Positions 25,162-33,990 of a stretch of DNA of 41,026 bases are shown here, piece by piece (position 1 is the stretch's first letter; the number at the start of each line of letters is the position of its first letter). The notes beneath the pieces are model-generated. The model searched no databases. It worked only from the letters and a program-made list of their open reading frames with translations, and was not told the DNA's origin. This stretch comes from Paracoccus nototheniae (GTDB lineage: Bacteria; Pseudomonadota; Alphaproteobacteria; Rhodobacterales; Rhodobacteraceae): contig NZ_RQRT01000038.1 of NCBI RefSeq assembly GCF_004335005.1, forward strand, positions 1-41,026, read 5' to 3'. The translations under genes and the position numbers were made by a program.

Positions 25162-26328
25162 ATGCATATTCGTTCCCTGGCGCCGCCGTCCAAGCGCGAG
25201 TCGGCGCCGCACGGCGGGAAAGCCCATGCTGCAGCGTTGGATCTGGCAACCATCCTGTTGGCTGGGGGAAAGGGAACACGCTTGTGTGACCTGACCGAGG
25301 AAGAGAGCAAGCCCGCCGTGCCATTCGCCGGTGCCAACCGGATCGTGGATTTCGCGATGCAGAACTGTGTGCGGTCGGGGTTGCAGCGCCTGCTGGTGGC
25401 CACGCAATACGCGCCCCGCAGCCTGCACCATTACCTGCCGACCCGGTGGGGCCAGCGGTTCGAACCGAAAGGTCTGCAACTTCGCGACGGGCGCGATCTG
25501 TATCTGGGAACCGCCGACGCCGCCCGCCGCTGCTGGCCGGATCTGCAGGCCATGGGCGGCGATCAGGTGCTGGTTCTGGCCGCTGATCATCTTTATGACA
25601 TGGATTATGCCGCCCTGCTGGCCGCCCATCGCGCCTCGGGCGCGGCGGTCACGGTGGCGGTCGATACAGTGTCGCGGGCCGAGGCATCAGAGTTCGGCGT
25701 GATGCAGACGGATGCGCAGGGGCGGATCCTGTCCTTTTGCGAAAAGCCCGCCGACCCGGCCGCGATGATCGGCCAGCCCGATCGGTCGCTGGTGTCGATG
25801 GGCATCTATATCTTTGATCGCGACTGGCTGCGCGCGGCGCTGTTCGACCGCGAGGTTCCGGCGATGGATTTCGGCCATGACGTGATCCCGTCTGCCGTCG
25901 CCCAAGGGCAGGCGACGGTCTGGCGCCTGCCGCCCGGCGCCTCGGGGCGGGCCTATTGGCGCGATGTCGGCACGCTGGACGCGCTGCGTCGCGCGCATCT
26001 GGATTTCCTCCATGACGCACCCGTGCCCTTGCCCTTTGCGACGCCCGTCACCGACTGGTATCTGGGGCGCGGCAGCGTCGCCCTGACCGGCGCAATGGTG
26101 CCGTCAACAGCCCGCCTGCAACAGACGCTGGTTGCCCCCGGCGCGCAGATCCCCCAAGGTCTGGTCACGGGCGAGGATCCGGCGGACGATGCCCGCTGGT
26201 TCACCCGCACCCCCTTGGGCACCGTTTTGATTACCCAACAGATGCTGGACCGCCGTGCGGCCCATGCCCATATCAGGCGGTCGGTCACTCCGCCCGCCTC
26301 CCTCAACCGTCGTAAACTTCATGCGTAA
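25162..26328 (+). CDS. glgC: Glucose-1-phosphate adenylyltransferase-like protein (GlgC family)
   Basis: GlgC makes ADP-glucose from ATP and glucose 1-phosphate for glycogen or related glucans. The nucleotidyl-transferase fold is clear: ILLAGGKGTRLCDLTEEESKPAVPFAG, ADHLYDMDYAALL, EFGVMQTD, FCEKPADP, SMGIYIFD and YWRDVGTLDALRRAHLD. At 388 residues it is some 30-40 shorter than usual GlgC, and the C-terminal beta-helix that carries allosteric control looks reduced, so regulation or even substrate may differ. The ATG at 25162 with GGGGAGGGGACC upstream is preferred over an in-frame TTG six codons earlier. It stands apart from any glycogen genes and has its own EcfG-type promoter, suggesting a stress-induced copy, for example for trehalose or glycogen. 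The gene symbol reflects family, not proven role. Confidence 0.8.
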   Translation: MHIRSLAPPSKRESAPHGGKAHAAALDLATILLAGGKGTRLCDLTEEESKPAVPFAGANRIVDFAMQNCVRSGLQRLLVATQYAPRSLHHYLPTRWGQRFEPKGLQLRDGRDLYLGTADAARRCWPDLQAMGGDQVLVLAADHLYDMDYAALLAAHRASGAAVTVAVDTVSRAEASEFGVMQTDAQGRILSFCEKPADPAAMIGQPDRSLVSMGIYIFDRDWLRAALFDREVPAMDFGHDVIPSAVAQGQATVWRLPPGASGRAYWRDVGTLDALRRAHLDFLHDAPVPLPFATPVTDWYLGRGSVALTGAMVPSTARLQQTLVAPGAQIPQGLVTGEDPADDARWFTRTPLGTVLITQQMLDRRAAHAHIRRSVTPPASLNRRKLHA

Positions 26329-26362
26329 GTCGGCTACCAGCCCAGATCGGGTTTATGTAACC

Positions 26363-27372
26363 TAGGTGTTTGATCCCAGGTTTTGATGGTGCGATTCTTT
26401 CTCAGGAATGGAGGGAAGCATTATGGGCCAAGTTCGCCATGGAAGCGCCACGACCACGCACGCCGTCAGAGCTGCAATACAATGATCGCAAGCTTCGCTC
26501 GCAACGCTGAGCCGGGAGCTTGGGATCAACCCCAAAACGGTGGCGAAGTGGCGCAAGCGCCAGACTGTCGAGGATCTCAAGACCGGGCCGAAGGAGCCGC
26601 GATCAACGGTCTTGGCCGAGGCTGAGGAGGCGATGGTCGTCGCCTTTAGGCGGCACACATTGCTGCCGCTGGACGACTGCCTTTACGCTCTGCAACCGAC
26701 GATCCCTCATCTGACGCGCTCTGCACTGCATCGGTGCCTGCAGCGTCATGGTATCTCTCGGCTGCCTGATGTGGAGGGCGACAAGCCGAAGCGGCAGCGC
26801 TTCAAACGGTATCCCATCGGCTACTTCCATATCGACATCGCAGAGGTGCAGACCGCTGAAGGCAAGCTCTACCTGTTCGTCGGCATTGACCGCACGAGCA
26901 AGTTTGCCTTTACCCAACTCGTCGAAAAGGCGGGGAAGATGGCCGCCGCTCAGTTCTTGCGCGACCTGATCGCTGCCGTTCCCTACCGGCTGCATACGGT
27001 ACTGACCGACAACGGCGTCCAATTTGCGAATCGAAGCTGCGACACAAGTGCCTTCGAGCACATCTTCGACCGCGTGTGCAGGGAGCATGAAATCGAGCAC
27101 AGGCTGACGAAAGTGAAGCACCCCTGGACGAATGGCCAAGTCGAGCGGATGAACCGCACGATTAAGGACGCGACCGTCAAACGCTTCCATTACGACGACC
27201 ACATTCAGCTTCGCATTCATCTCGCCGACTTCATGGCTGCCTACAATTTCGCGCGCCGGCTCAAGACCCTCGGCGGGCTCTCACCCTATGAATACATCTG
27301 CAAGATCTGGACATCTGAGCCAGACAGATTCATCCTAAATCCGATCCACCAGATGCCGGGACTGAACACCTA
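26363..27372 (+). mobile_element. IS481-family insertion sequence
   Basis: The imperfect terminal inverted repeats are 26363-26389 (beginning TAGGTGTT, then TCCC at 26374-26377) and the reverse complement of 27346-27372. They agree at about 19 of 27 positions. The element carries one transposase. Its left junction reads CCTAGG and its right junction CCTAAC, close to a duplicated NCTAGN, the target known for Bordetella IS481. It lies 35 bp after the GlgC-like gene. Exact ends are uncertain by a few bases. Confidence 0.7.
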
Positions 27373-27373
27373 A
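26423..27373 (+). pseudogene. IS481 transposase with early nonsense codon
   Basis: From the ATG at 26423 the frame reads MGQVRHGSATTTHAVRAAIQ, then TGA at 26483-26485, then continues SQASLATLSRELGINPKTVAKWR without shift to the TAA at 27371. Read through, it is 316 codons, the full IS481 length, with the helix-turn-helix in LATLSRELGINPKTVAKW and the DDE core in YFHIDIAEV, LTDNGVQFA and HPWTNGQVERMNRTIKDATV. A CGA arginine codon changed to TGA would explain it. Translation may restart at the GTG at 26540, but that would omit most of the DNA-binding domain. The element is thus probably inactive alone. Confidence 0.85.
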
Positions 27374-27393
27374 CGTGCCCAGTTTTGGCTTGA

Positions 27394-27418
27394 AACTTTA
27401 AGTCGTTCGCTTGGTTCC
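27394..27418 (-). promoter_or_regulatory. Orphan EcfG-type site next to the IS481 element
   Basis: GGAAC-N16-AGTT on the minus strand starts 21 bp beyond the right end of the insertion sequence and points into it. No minus-strand gene lies within reach. It may be the promoter of a gene displaced by the insertion, or a chance match. Confidence 0.35.
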
Positions 27419-28018
27419 TGTCGCGACCTCGCAGTGGTGGTGACAGAGGCTGCGCGAGCCTCGGGCCGGCTCGTGTCGGCTTACCATTTTGATCCTGTCA
27501 ATGAGCTTTGCGGCACCCTCGCGATCGTTCGATCCCGCTGCCGTCGTCGTCGTCGTCGAAACCGCGCAGGGCGAGCGTTTTGATCAATCTGTCGCCGGTG
27601 CAGGCGGGAGTGCTGTCGAGCCTGCCTGATCACGGGGCACAGGATTTAGGCCGGTCGGTTGCGCCAGGACGACTGGAGATCCTGCTGCACCTTTGTCGAG
27701 GACGCTACTACCGCGCCGCCTGTTTTTTCGAGCGGCGTGTGTTCTTACGTTAACGCGGACGGAACCCGCGATACGGTCCTTTCGCCCGGCCCCGCCGCCA
27801 GGCAGAGCGCTGCACCGGCCCGAACGAGGCGCGGCGGTTTCGGCGAGGATGACTTCATTTGCACATGTGAAACACCGCTTCGACAGCTTCGACCTGACAA
27901 ACCAACCGAGTACGCAGACAACGCCGAGGTTGGAGATTTCGCGTTCCGCACGATCCACCCCTAGGCGGTTGATCTGAGCGGAAAATGCTGACGACGCAGT
28001 CTGTCAAAGTACTGACGG
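27419..28018. other. Non-coding stretch right of IS481
   Basis: I see only short overlapping frames without family signatures, plus five GTC units in a row at 27543-27557. The stretch probably consists of eroded sequence between the insertion sequence and the SDR gene. Confidence 0.5.
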
Positions 28019-28876
28019 CTAGATGATCGGTTTGCCGCCCGTTACGGCGATGGTGGCCCCCGAAATATAACTGGAGGCAGCTTCGGCCAGCATCACATAG
28101 GCCGAGGCCAATTCGGCCGGTTGAGCCGGGCGGCCCATCGGATAGTTCTCACCGAATGAACTGACTTCGTCAGCGGGAAAGCTGGCGGGGATCAGTGGGG
28201 TCCAAACCGGGCCGGGTGCCACGACATTGGCGCGGATGCCCCGCTCAGCCAACATCTGCGCCAGCCCGGCGGTAAAATTCTGGATGGCCCCCTTGGTGGT
28301 GGCATAGGCCAGAAGCTGCGGGTTCGGCTGGTCGGAATTGACCGAAGCGGTGTTGATGATCGCGCTGCCATACGGCATATGCGGCACGGCGGCCTTGGTC
28401 AGATAGAACATCGCGTCGATATTCGTGGCAAAGGTATAGCGCCATTCCTCGTCGCTGATATCCTCGATCCGAGCAAAGCTGCGCTGATGAGCGGCATTGT
28501 TGACCAGTATGTCGATGCGCCCGAACCGCTCGACGGTCCTGTCAACGACCTCGCGGCAGTTTTGCGCATGCGACAGATCGAGCGCCATGACAAGGCAATG
28601 CCTGCCCTCGGCCTCGACTAGCCGGGCGGTATCGTCCATGTCCTCGGACTCATCCAGACAGATCAGCGCCAGGTCGGCACCCTCGCGGGCATAGGCGATG
28701 GCGACCGCTCGGCCGATGCCGCTGTCGCCGCCGGTGATCAGCGCAACCCGCCCCGTCAGGCGGCCCGAGCCCTCCCAGCTATCCTCACCGTGGTCGGGGA
28801 CCGGGTCCATCTTGCGAAAGCTGCCGGGCAGGTCCTGCTGCTGTTTCGGAAAGGGGGGGTGCGGGTAATCGACCAT
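28019..28876 (-). CDS. SDR family oxidoreductase (YghA/glucose dehydrogenase-like)
   Basis: Short-chain dehydrogenases of this subgroup have a long N-terminal extension, here PHPPFPKQQQDLPGSF, which is diagnostic for the YghA/general stress protein 39 type. The 285 residues contain the cofactor motif TGGDSGIG (48-55), NNAA near 126-129, and the catalytic S178, Y191 and K195 (NTASVNS, YATTKGA). The C-terminus SGATIAVTGGKPII is typical. The frame is open upstream, but the ATG at 28876 has AGGAGA before it and gives the family start MVDYPHPP. Members are commonly stress-induced and act on aldehydes or sugars, with the true substrate unknown. A weaker EcfG-like site (GGAAC-N16-GCTT) lies 53 bp upstream. 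Confidence 0.9.
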   Translation of the reverse strand: MVDYPHPPFPKQQQDLPGSFRKMDPVPDHGEDSWEGSGRLTGRVALITGGDSGIGRAVAIAYAREGADLALICLDESEDMDDTARLVEAEGRHCLVMALDLSHAQNCREVVDRTVERFGRIDILVNNAAHQRSFARIEDISDEEWRYTFATNIDAMFYLTKAAVPHMPYGSAIINTASVNSDQPNPQLLAYATTKGAIQNFTAGLAQMLAERGIRANVVAPGPVWTPLIPASFPADEVSSFGENYPMGRPAQPAELASAYVMLAEAASSYISGATIAVTGGKPII

Positions 28877-28928
28877 GGTTAGTCTCCTGTCTGAACGCGA
28901 GCACGCAGCGCGCATGCCCGGTCCTCGC

Positions 28929-28953
28929 AAGCGGCCACGGGCCACGTTGTTCC
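28929..28953 (-). promoter_or_regulatory. Weak EcfG-like site upstream of the SDR gene
   Basis: GGAAC-N16-GCTT on the minus strand, its end 53 bp before the start at 28876. The position suits a promoter, but the -10 lacks the GTT core. Confidence 0.35.
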
Positions 28954-29000
28954 AGAAAATCAGGGGGCGCGACGGCCTGTCATGCGGCAGACGGGGCCGG

Positions 29001-29558
29001 TCAGTTCAGGTAGCGGAGCAAATTCGACCTTATTTCCCGATCCAGCAGGTCGATCAGCAGGCCGCGCAGGTCGGACACCACCACGTCATTCTCGACGGCA
29101 ATGATAGCATCCAGCATGACAGCTTCGACCAGGCGTTCGGCGGCAGAACGGTCCTTAATCCTCAGCCGCGCATAAGCCAGCATGTCCACCAGAATGTCGC
29201 GTGCTCCGCCAGCATGATCGGATCGCAGATGGCGGTCGTGCAAATCAACCAGAATTGATCGGGTCAGGCCAGGTTTGCTGTGTATCGGCTGCATCTGAAA
29301 CCGCAACGGGATTTCGGCTGAGGTATAGCCGGTCAGGAACACGAAGGGTCGTTCCTGTGTGTGAAGCGCGTCGGCGATAGAAAACGAGGTGTAGTCACCT
29401 AAGCGCACATCCAGAATGGCCGCATCTGCATCGGGTACATGCCCTATCGCATCCGCCGCGCAAGCGAACGGGCCGATCACCGTATCGCCGAGATTGCTTA
29501 TATCCTGCGCTATCTGTTGGGCGATCAGGTATTCGTCTTCTACAACTAGGATTCGCAT
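29001..29558 (-). CDS. Response regulator receiver protein with helical C-terminus
   Basis: The first 115 residues are a receiver: MRILVVEDEYLIAQQ with the acidic pair near residues 7-8, phospho-acceptor D50 (AAILDVRLG), threonine and tyrosine of the switch in FLTGYTSAEI, and the lysine in IHSKPG. About 70 further residues, rich in leucine and arginine (RSAAERLVEAVMLDAIIAV, LLIDLLDREIRSNLL), form predicted helices without a recognisable DNA-binding or enzyme motif. GGAGGAGCC precedes the ATG at 29558. Related receivers are often partners of HWE-type kinases, so the kinase at 23.4-24.6 kb is a candidate. It is not PhyR: there is no sigma-like N-terminal domain. No EcfG-type promoter was found. 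Confidence 0.85.
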   Translation of the reverse strand: MRILVVEDEYLIAQQIAQDISNLGDTVIGPFACAADAIGHVPDADAAILDVRLGDYTSFSIADALHTQERPFVFLTGYTSAEIPLRFQMQPIHSKPGLTRSILVDLHDRHLRSDHAGGARDILVDMLAYARLRIKDRSAAERLVEAVMLDAIIAVENDVVVSDLRGLLIDLLDREIRSNLLRYLN

Positions 29559-30321
29559 GGCTCCTCCAAAAGCAGCGCACATTCAGTCTATCATACCTAT
29601 GTCGAACCAGGGGGCTATTGAACAAAGAGCAGTCGATGGCCTGTCCGGGCCGGACCCGCGGCGGCTCGAAAAGACAAGACGACCCGCAACCTCTTGGATA
29701 CAAAAATCACGTCCACCGCGCCGCCTGGCCTGCAGCCGATGTCTCCCCAGATTAGCGAAATTCCAGAGCCTTCTGCGGCCGGCATCTGGACATTGGCGCC
29801 GTCCCGCTTCTGCCAAGTAAGGCAAAACACGGCCCCCCTACAGCTAAGATGACTTAGTGTTGTGGCTCGCCGTAGCCGAGCGCGCCGAATTTTGCTCCGT
29901 AGGTCGCCAGGTGAGTGCAGGACACTGCCTATTGCGTGCCGGGCTGCGGCCTCAGAGGCACATCAGACCCTTAATCGCGGAGATGCTTCTGGCGCTGAAG
30001 GATCGGACCTCGCACTTCAACAGGTCAGCGATCTGGGCCCTTTCCGGCTGGACCGGAACGACAAGTCGTAGCTGCAGACCATGACATGCAACCGCCCGAT
30101 CAGGCGTTCGGAGAGAGCCTCGTGCGTGGGAGCGCGCGCTGGTGTGGCTCACAATCCTGTCCACGACAGCCCTCACGCTTCTTACCCGGTGGTTGAATCC
30201 TGCGATCAGACCGTAGTCATGCTCTTCGATTTGGCGTCATTCGAGCAGTGGGCGGGCCCCCGTGACCGCGTGAGAGCGCTGAACCCCTTTGTAAGGCGGT
30301 TCTTCTCGGAGTCTGCGAGTG
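29559..30321. other. Gene-free stretch between receiver and DUF2243 genes
   Basis: Several frames of 60-130 codons are open on both strands, but none shows a family motif or ribosome site, and the longest on the plus strand is an antisense shadow of the DUF2243 gene. I see nothing here that I can support as a gene. Confidence 0.5.
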
Positions 30322-31062
30322 TCAGGCCCGGCTCCAGGAAAAGCACCCCGCCGGAAGTGCAGAACCTGCCACCAGTACCGCACCCTTGGCATAAAGGCCC
30401 CAGCCCCCTGCCCCGCCAAGATCCACGATGGCGATGCCCTGTTGCGCGTCTTGCCAGACAATCGCCGCCCCGGCCTCGGACAGGCGCGCGCGAACCTGAG
30501 CCTCGCTCATGCCTTCGCGAAAGACCACAGCGGTCAGTGCCATGCCGGGGGGTGGGCGCTGCGCCCATGCGCCCATGCCGGAGGTCAGCAGGACCAGCCC
30601 CGCCAGCGTGGCCCCCATCGGGTGGCCCGGACCGCGCCCGCCGCGCAGATACAGACCCGCCACAGCGGGCAGAATTCCGAACCCGATCAACCAGCCAATG
30701 TCCCACAGCAGCGGAACAGCGCTGTCCATCCTGATGCGGTGAATGCCCAGGACCCAATGCGACAGGATCGCGTCGATCACATGCCACAGCCCGAAGCCGA
30801 TCAGGACGGGCGCCCATAATAGCCTGCGAGGGTCCCGCCCGATCCGGTCATGGTTGCGCCAGACCATCGCCAGACCGGCCAGCGCCACAACGTACATAGC
30901 CGCGTGGAAATACCCGTCCCATAAAACCTGCAGCCGCAGATCCTGCATCCCCGGCACAAGGCTGAGAAGATGGTGCCATTGCAGAATCTGGTGAAGCAGA
31001 ATGCCATCGAAGAACCCGCCAAGCCCAAAACCCAGCACAGCGCCAGCTGCGGCGATCTTCAT
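30322..31062 (-). CDS. DUF2243 membrane protein
   Basis: The 246-residue protein starts [34 protein letters not shown] (given here only as the opening of the family), the DUF2243 signature with several histidines in [12 protein letters not shown], followed by four more hydrophobic segments, including [18 protein letters not shown]. Clustered histidines in membrane helices suggest a metal or haem ligand, but no function is established. After the membrane part, residues from about 185 form a soluble tail. Its ATG overlaps the stop of the FAD oxidoreductase gene as ATGA, so it is the last gene of a coupled three-gene operon. It seems to have no promoter of its own. Confidence 0.85.
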   Translation of the reverse strand: MKIAAAGAVLGFGLGGFFDGILLHQILQWHHLLSLVPGMQDLRLQVLWDGYFHAAMYVVALAGLAMVWRNHDRIGRDPRRLLWAPVLIGFGLWHVIDAILSHWVLGIHRIRMDSAVPLLWDIGWLIGFGILPAVAGLYLRGGRGPGHPMGATLAGLVLLTSGMGAWAQRPPPGMALTAVVFREGMSEAQVRARLSEAGAAIVWQDAQQGIAIVDLGGAGGWGLYAKGAVLVAGSALPAGCFSWSRA

Positions 31063-32132
31063 TGAGGGGCCCTCGCCGGGCCCGCGGGGGGCTCGGAGTG
31101 GTTTTTAGTCACTGGAACGGACGGGGGCGCATGACCGGCATCCGCTCCGCATGGTGCAGGGCCCAGGGTACGGTTCTCGGCCTCGCGCAGCAAGTTATGG
31201 ACGCGCGCGGCCGCTATTTCGGCCTGCCCCATCGCCACACCGATCTGGTTCAGTCCGGTCACCACATCGCCAGCCGCCAGACCGCCCGGAACGTCGGTTT
31301 GCTGGTGCGCATCGGTCTGAACGCAGCCGTCGTCGTCCAAACTGACGCCCAGATCGCGGGCCAGACCTGTCTGCGGATCACAGCCCAGCCCTGAACAGAT
31401 TGCCGCGTAGCTACGGGACGGATGATTTAACCGGTGCAGGGTGACGCCCGCGCCGCCAAAGTCCCAAGTCCAGTCGGCAGCGAGCTCGATCTCGATCCCG
31501 GCGTTGATCAGCGTGGCGCGATCAACATCCTGCAGATCCAGAGGCTGGCCAAGCGTCAGCAGCGTCGTGCGTCTGGAATAGTGGCTGACAAACAGCGCCT
31601 CTGCAGCCGCATGGCGGTCGGCGCCGACAACGCCGACAGGTTCGCCGGTCAGTTCAAATGCGTCGCAGACGGGGCACAACCGAATGCGACCCGAGGTGAC
31701 GGCGGCGGATGCCCCCGCGATGGCGGGGATGCGGTCTCGGACCCCGGTGGCCAGAATCACCTGCCGCGCCAGCAACAATTTTTCCGCCAGAACCTCAAAG
31801 CCACCCTTTGGCAGGCGGTCGATGCGGATGGCTTTCTCACGAAGAACCGGGACATCAAGTTCGGTAAGCTGGCGGTGCATCCGCTGCAGCAGGACACGCC
31901 CCTCGATCCCCGAGGGAAAGCCCGGATGGTTGTAGGAACGAGGGATCAGCCCGGTCCGGCTTTCACCGGCATCGACCACCACCACGCGGCGGCGGAACCG
32001 CGCCAGATAGATCGCGGCCGTCAGGCCCGCCGGGCCGCCGCCGACGACGATGCAGTCCAGCATCGACGACGCCCCGGCGCCGGGATGCGAGGACGCGGGC
32101 CCTGTGGCATGCCGTGTATGGAACGGTGTCAT
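31059..32132 (-). CDS. FAD-dependent NAD(P)-disulfide oxidoreductase, thioredoxin reductase-like
   Basis: The 357-residue protein has an FAD site in [20 protein letters not shown], a redox-type CPVC motif in [15 protein letters not shown], a second nucleotide-binding region around [15 protein letters not shown], and the ATG/GD FAD contact in [15 protein letters not shown]. This is the layout of thioredoxin reductases and their relatives. The partner thiol protein is not in the window. The ATG at 32132 overlaps the stop of the upstream SDR gene as ATGA, which supports the longer start; an internal ATG 23 codons later (MLDCIVV) would be a more standard N-terminus. The C-terminal 30 residues are alanine- and proline-rich. 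It is the middle gene of the SDR-FAD-DUF2243 operon. Confidence 0.88.
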   Translation of the reverse strand: MTPFHTRHATGPASSHPGAGASSMLDCIVVGGGPAGLTAAIYLARFRRRVVVVDAGESRTGLIPRSYNHPGFPSGIEGRVLLQRMHRQLTELDVPVLREKAIRIDRLPKGGFEVLAEKLLLARQVILATGVRDRIPAIAGASAAVTSGRIRLCPVCDAFELTGEPVGVVGADRHAAAEALFVSHYSRRTTLLTLGQPLDLQDVDRATLINAGIEIELAADWTWDFGGAGVTLHRLNHPSRSYAAICSGLGCDPQTGLARDLGVSLDDDGCVQTDAHQQTDVPGGLAAGDVVTGLNQIGVAMGQAEIAAARVHNLLREAENRTLGPAPCGADAGHAPPSVPVTKNHSEPPAGPARAPQ

Positions 32133-32899
32133 GGCCGGGGCCGGGCCAGTGCCCGGTGAAGTCGCGCCAGCAGGGTGTCCGGCAAAAGGCTAAAAATGGT
32201 CATCGCAGCTTTGTTGTGCAGGCTTGGAACGATTTTGGCGCGTCCTCGAAGCAAGGCGCGCCACGCCAGCCGCGCGACTTTGTCAGGATCGGATTTTGGT
32301 CCCCGGCCCAGCCAGCTGGTTTCAAGCCTGGCGCGTTTGAAAAGCCGGGTTCTGGTGGCGCCAGGAAGCAAGCAGGTTACGCTGACACCCCGCCTACCCA
32401 GTTCGTCCCGCAGGCCGGGTGCAAGCTGGTTCACGTAGGCCTTGCTGGCGTTATAGACCGCCTGATAGGGGCCGGGCGCCTCTCCCACGATCGATCCGGT
32501 GAGCAGGATGCGCCCCGATCCCCGCCGCGCCATGTCGCCCGCGATGCGATGCACCAGCATGGTCGTGCCGATGACATTGATATCCAGAAGTCCGAGAATG
32601 TCTTTAGGACTCTGGTCCACAAAAGCGTTGCCCAATCCCCGGCCCGCATTGGCGGCGCAAATCGCTGGTACGCGACCGCCAAGCGCTTGCATCACCATGT
32701 CACGACCGCCACTGGTGGATAGATCGGCGCAGAGGGTCGTCACGTCAACGCGCGTCGCCGTAAGGTCCATAGGGTGTTCGATTACTGGCTCGTCCGACAC
32801 CAGCAGCACGTCGTACCCGTCTCGTGCCGCCATTTCCCCCAGACTGCGGCCGATGCCTGTGGACGCCCCGGTGATCAGGGCCAATTGCCTGTCGGTCAT
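32129..32899 (-). CDS. SDR family NAD(P)-dependent oxidoreductase
   Basis: The 256 residues hold a classical short-chain dehydrogenase: GASTGIG at 11-17, NAG in the fourth strand (CAANAGRG), S136 and Y149/K153 ([22 protein letters not shown]). Its C-terminal part ([18 protein letters not shown]) resembles the DltE/YqjQ-like SDRs. GGGAG lies five bases upstream of the second of two consecutive ATGs, which I chose at 32899; the first at 32902 is equally possible. The frame is open much farther upstream but overlaps a terminator and the preceding gene. It heads an operon coupled by ATGA overlaps to the FAD oxidoreductase and DUF2243 genes. The substrate is unknown. Confidence 0.88.
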   Translation of the reverse strand: MTDRQLALITGASTGIGRSLGEMAARDGYDVLLVSDEPVIEHPMDLTATRVDVTTLCADLSTSGGRDMVMQALGGRVPAICAANAGRGLGNAFVDQSPKDILGLLDINVIGTTMLVHRIAGDMARRGSGRILLTGSIVGEAPGPYQAVYNASKAYVNQLAPGLRDELGRRGVSVTCLLPGATRTRLFKRARLETSWLGRGPKSDPDKVARLAWRALLRGRAKIVPSLHNKAAMTIFSLLPDTLLARLHRALARPRP

Positions 32900-32921
32900 C
32901 ATGTCTCCCAAGGCTGCTTGC

Positions 32922-32954
32922 AAAAAATCGGCAGGCCCGTCGCCGGGCCATGCC
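32922..32954 (-). terminator. Rho-independent terminator after the DUF892 gene
   Basis: On the minus strand GGCATGGCCCG and CGGGCCTGCC form a strong stem with one bulge and a GCGA loop, followed closely by six T residues. It begins 11 bp past the DUF892 stop and 23 bp ahead of the SDR start, so the downstream operon needs read-through or a promoter inside this space. Confidence 0.75.
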
Positions 32955-32964
32955 GTGCGGGATC

Positions 32965-33465
32965 TCAGACAGCCTGAGGCTCGGCAGCCGCGTTTACGAT
33001 CGTTTCTGCAAGTCCGGTCAGGATCACGTCGGTGGCGGTTTCCTCTTGCAGGGTCTGGTCCAGAAGACGTTCCGCATCGGTCAGGCCCAGTTGCTTTGCC
33101 CATGCCTTCAGCGTGCCATAGCGAGCGATCTCATAATGCTCGACAGCCTGCGCGGCAGCCAACAGACCCGCGTCCAAAGCCGGGCTGCCCTTGAACTCGT
33201 CCATGATCTCCTGGGCTTCTGAGATGATGCCCTCAATGGCATCGCAGGTCTTGCCCCGGGGCTTCTTACCGATCGCATCGAACACATCGGACAGCCGGTC
33301 GTACTGAGCCTGGGTTTCCTGTTCGTGGGTTTCGAACGCCGCCTTCAACTCGGGGCTTTGCGCGGCCCGGGCCATCTTGCGCAAGGCCGAGGCGATCTTG
33401 CGTTCGGCGTAGTAGATGTCCTTCAGCGTCTCATGGAACAGCGTGTCGAGTGTTTGGTCAGCCAT
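32965..33465 (-). CDS. DUF892 ferritin-like protein (YciE/YciF type)
   Basis: YciF-type proteins are four-helix ferritin-like proteins induced by stress; a metal-dependent role is suspected but not shown. The 166-residue protein begins MADQTLDTLFHETLKDIYYAERKI, the family's first helix, with further metal-ligand-like residues in FETHEQETQAQYDRL and AVEHYEIARYGTLKAWA. The ATG at 33465 has AAGGAGCG before it; an earlier in-frame start six codons upstream is less likely. An EcfG-type promoter ends 30 bp upstream and a strong terminator follows, so it is a single-gene transcript. It is one of two ferritin-like stress genes here, the other being the DUF2383 gene at 34.0 kb. Confidence 0.92.
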   Translation of the reverse strand: MADQTLDTLFHETLKDIYYAERKIASALRKMARAAQSPELKAAFETHEQETQAQYDRLSDVFDAIGKKPRGKTCDAIEGIISEAQEIMDEFKGSPALDAGLLAAAQAVEHYEIARYGTLKAWAKQLGLTDAERLLDQTLQEETATDVILTGLAETIVNAAAEPQAV

Positions 33466-33495
33466 GGTGTCGCTCCTTGTCAATTGAAGCGGCTG

Positions 33496-33520
33496 AACCG
33501 GGCGATCGGGGATATGTTCC
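33496..33520 (-). promoter_or_regulatory. EcfG-type promoter for the DUF892 gene
   Basis: GGAAC-N16-GGTT on the minus strand, its -10 end 31 bp before the ATG at 33465. Confidence 0.75.
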
Positions 33521-33542
33521 AGAGGGAAGAAAAAAGGAAGAG

Positions 33543-33791
33543 TCAGAACACGACGACCGCCACGATCACGACGAGAAGGATGATTGCCACGGGCAGGCCA
33601 ATCGTACCGAGCAACATCAACGCCCCCGCCTTCGGCTGGACGCGATAGTAGCTCATATCTGCGGGGCGACCGCCCTCGCCTGCAGATTGGTCGATCCGAT
33701 TGTCGTCAGCCACGGATGCTTCATCGACTGATCCAGGCAAGGGCTTTGATCCGGAGGGATCGCGTTGTTCAGAGGGGCTTCTGCGGCTCAT
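33543..33791 (-). CDS. Small tail-anchored membrane protein, unrecognised
   Basis: The 82-residue protein has a polar, disordered N-terminal half (SEQRDPSGSKPLPGSVDEAS) and one hydrophobic C-terminal segment, GALMLLGTIGLPVAIILLVV, ending in a run of valines, so it should be anchored in the inner membrane by its tail. I chose the ATG at 33791, which has AAAGGAG six bases upstream; another ATG two codons earlier is too close to that site. An EcfG-type promoter lies 53 bp upstream. It sits between the DUF892 and DUF2383 genes and is divergent from the latter. No family is known to me. Confidence 0.65.
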   Translation of the reverse strand: MSRRSPSEQRDPSGSKPLPGSVDEASVADDNRIDQSAGEGGRPADMSYYRVQPKAGALMLLGTIGLPVAIILLVVIVAVVVF

Positions 33792-33843
33792 GGCCATCTC
33801 CTTTAGACGTTTGCGGCATTTTCTGTCGTGATCCCGAAGGGGC

Positions 33844-33868
33844 AACCGGGGCAGGCACTCAATGTTCC
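33844..33868 (-). promoter_or_regulatory. EcfG-type promoter for the tail-anchored protein
   Basis: GGAAC-N16-GGTT on the minus strand, 53 bp before the start at 33791. It lies back to back with the plus-strand site at 33923, 54 bp away. Confidence 0.75.
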
Positions 33869-33922
33869 CATCCTATAAAGGGGACCGATGGCACGCAGTC
33901 ACATAGCGCATTCGGCGGGATG

Positions 33923-33947
33923 GGAACAAACATCCTGCCTGCCAGTT
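33923..33947 (+). promoter_or_regulatory. EcfG-type promoter for the DUF2383 gene
   Basis: GGAAC-N16-AGTT on the plus strand, its -10 end 43 bp before the ATG at 33991. Confidence 0.7.
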
Positions 33948-33990
33948 GCACGACCCCGCGCATCTGCGCTGCCAACCGAAAGGATGACCC

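Noticed and set aside
27543..27557. Five GTC units in tandem
   Set aside because: Too short for a functional repeat and common in GC-rich DNA.
30081..30734. 217-codon plus-strand frame
   Set aside because: It overlaps the DUF2243 gene in antisense and has the Arg/Pro-rich composition of a shadow frame.
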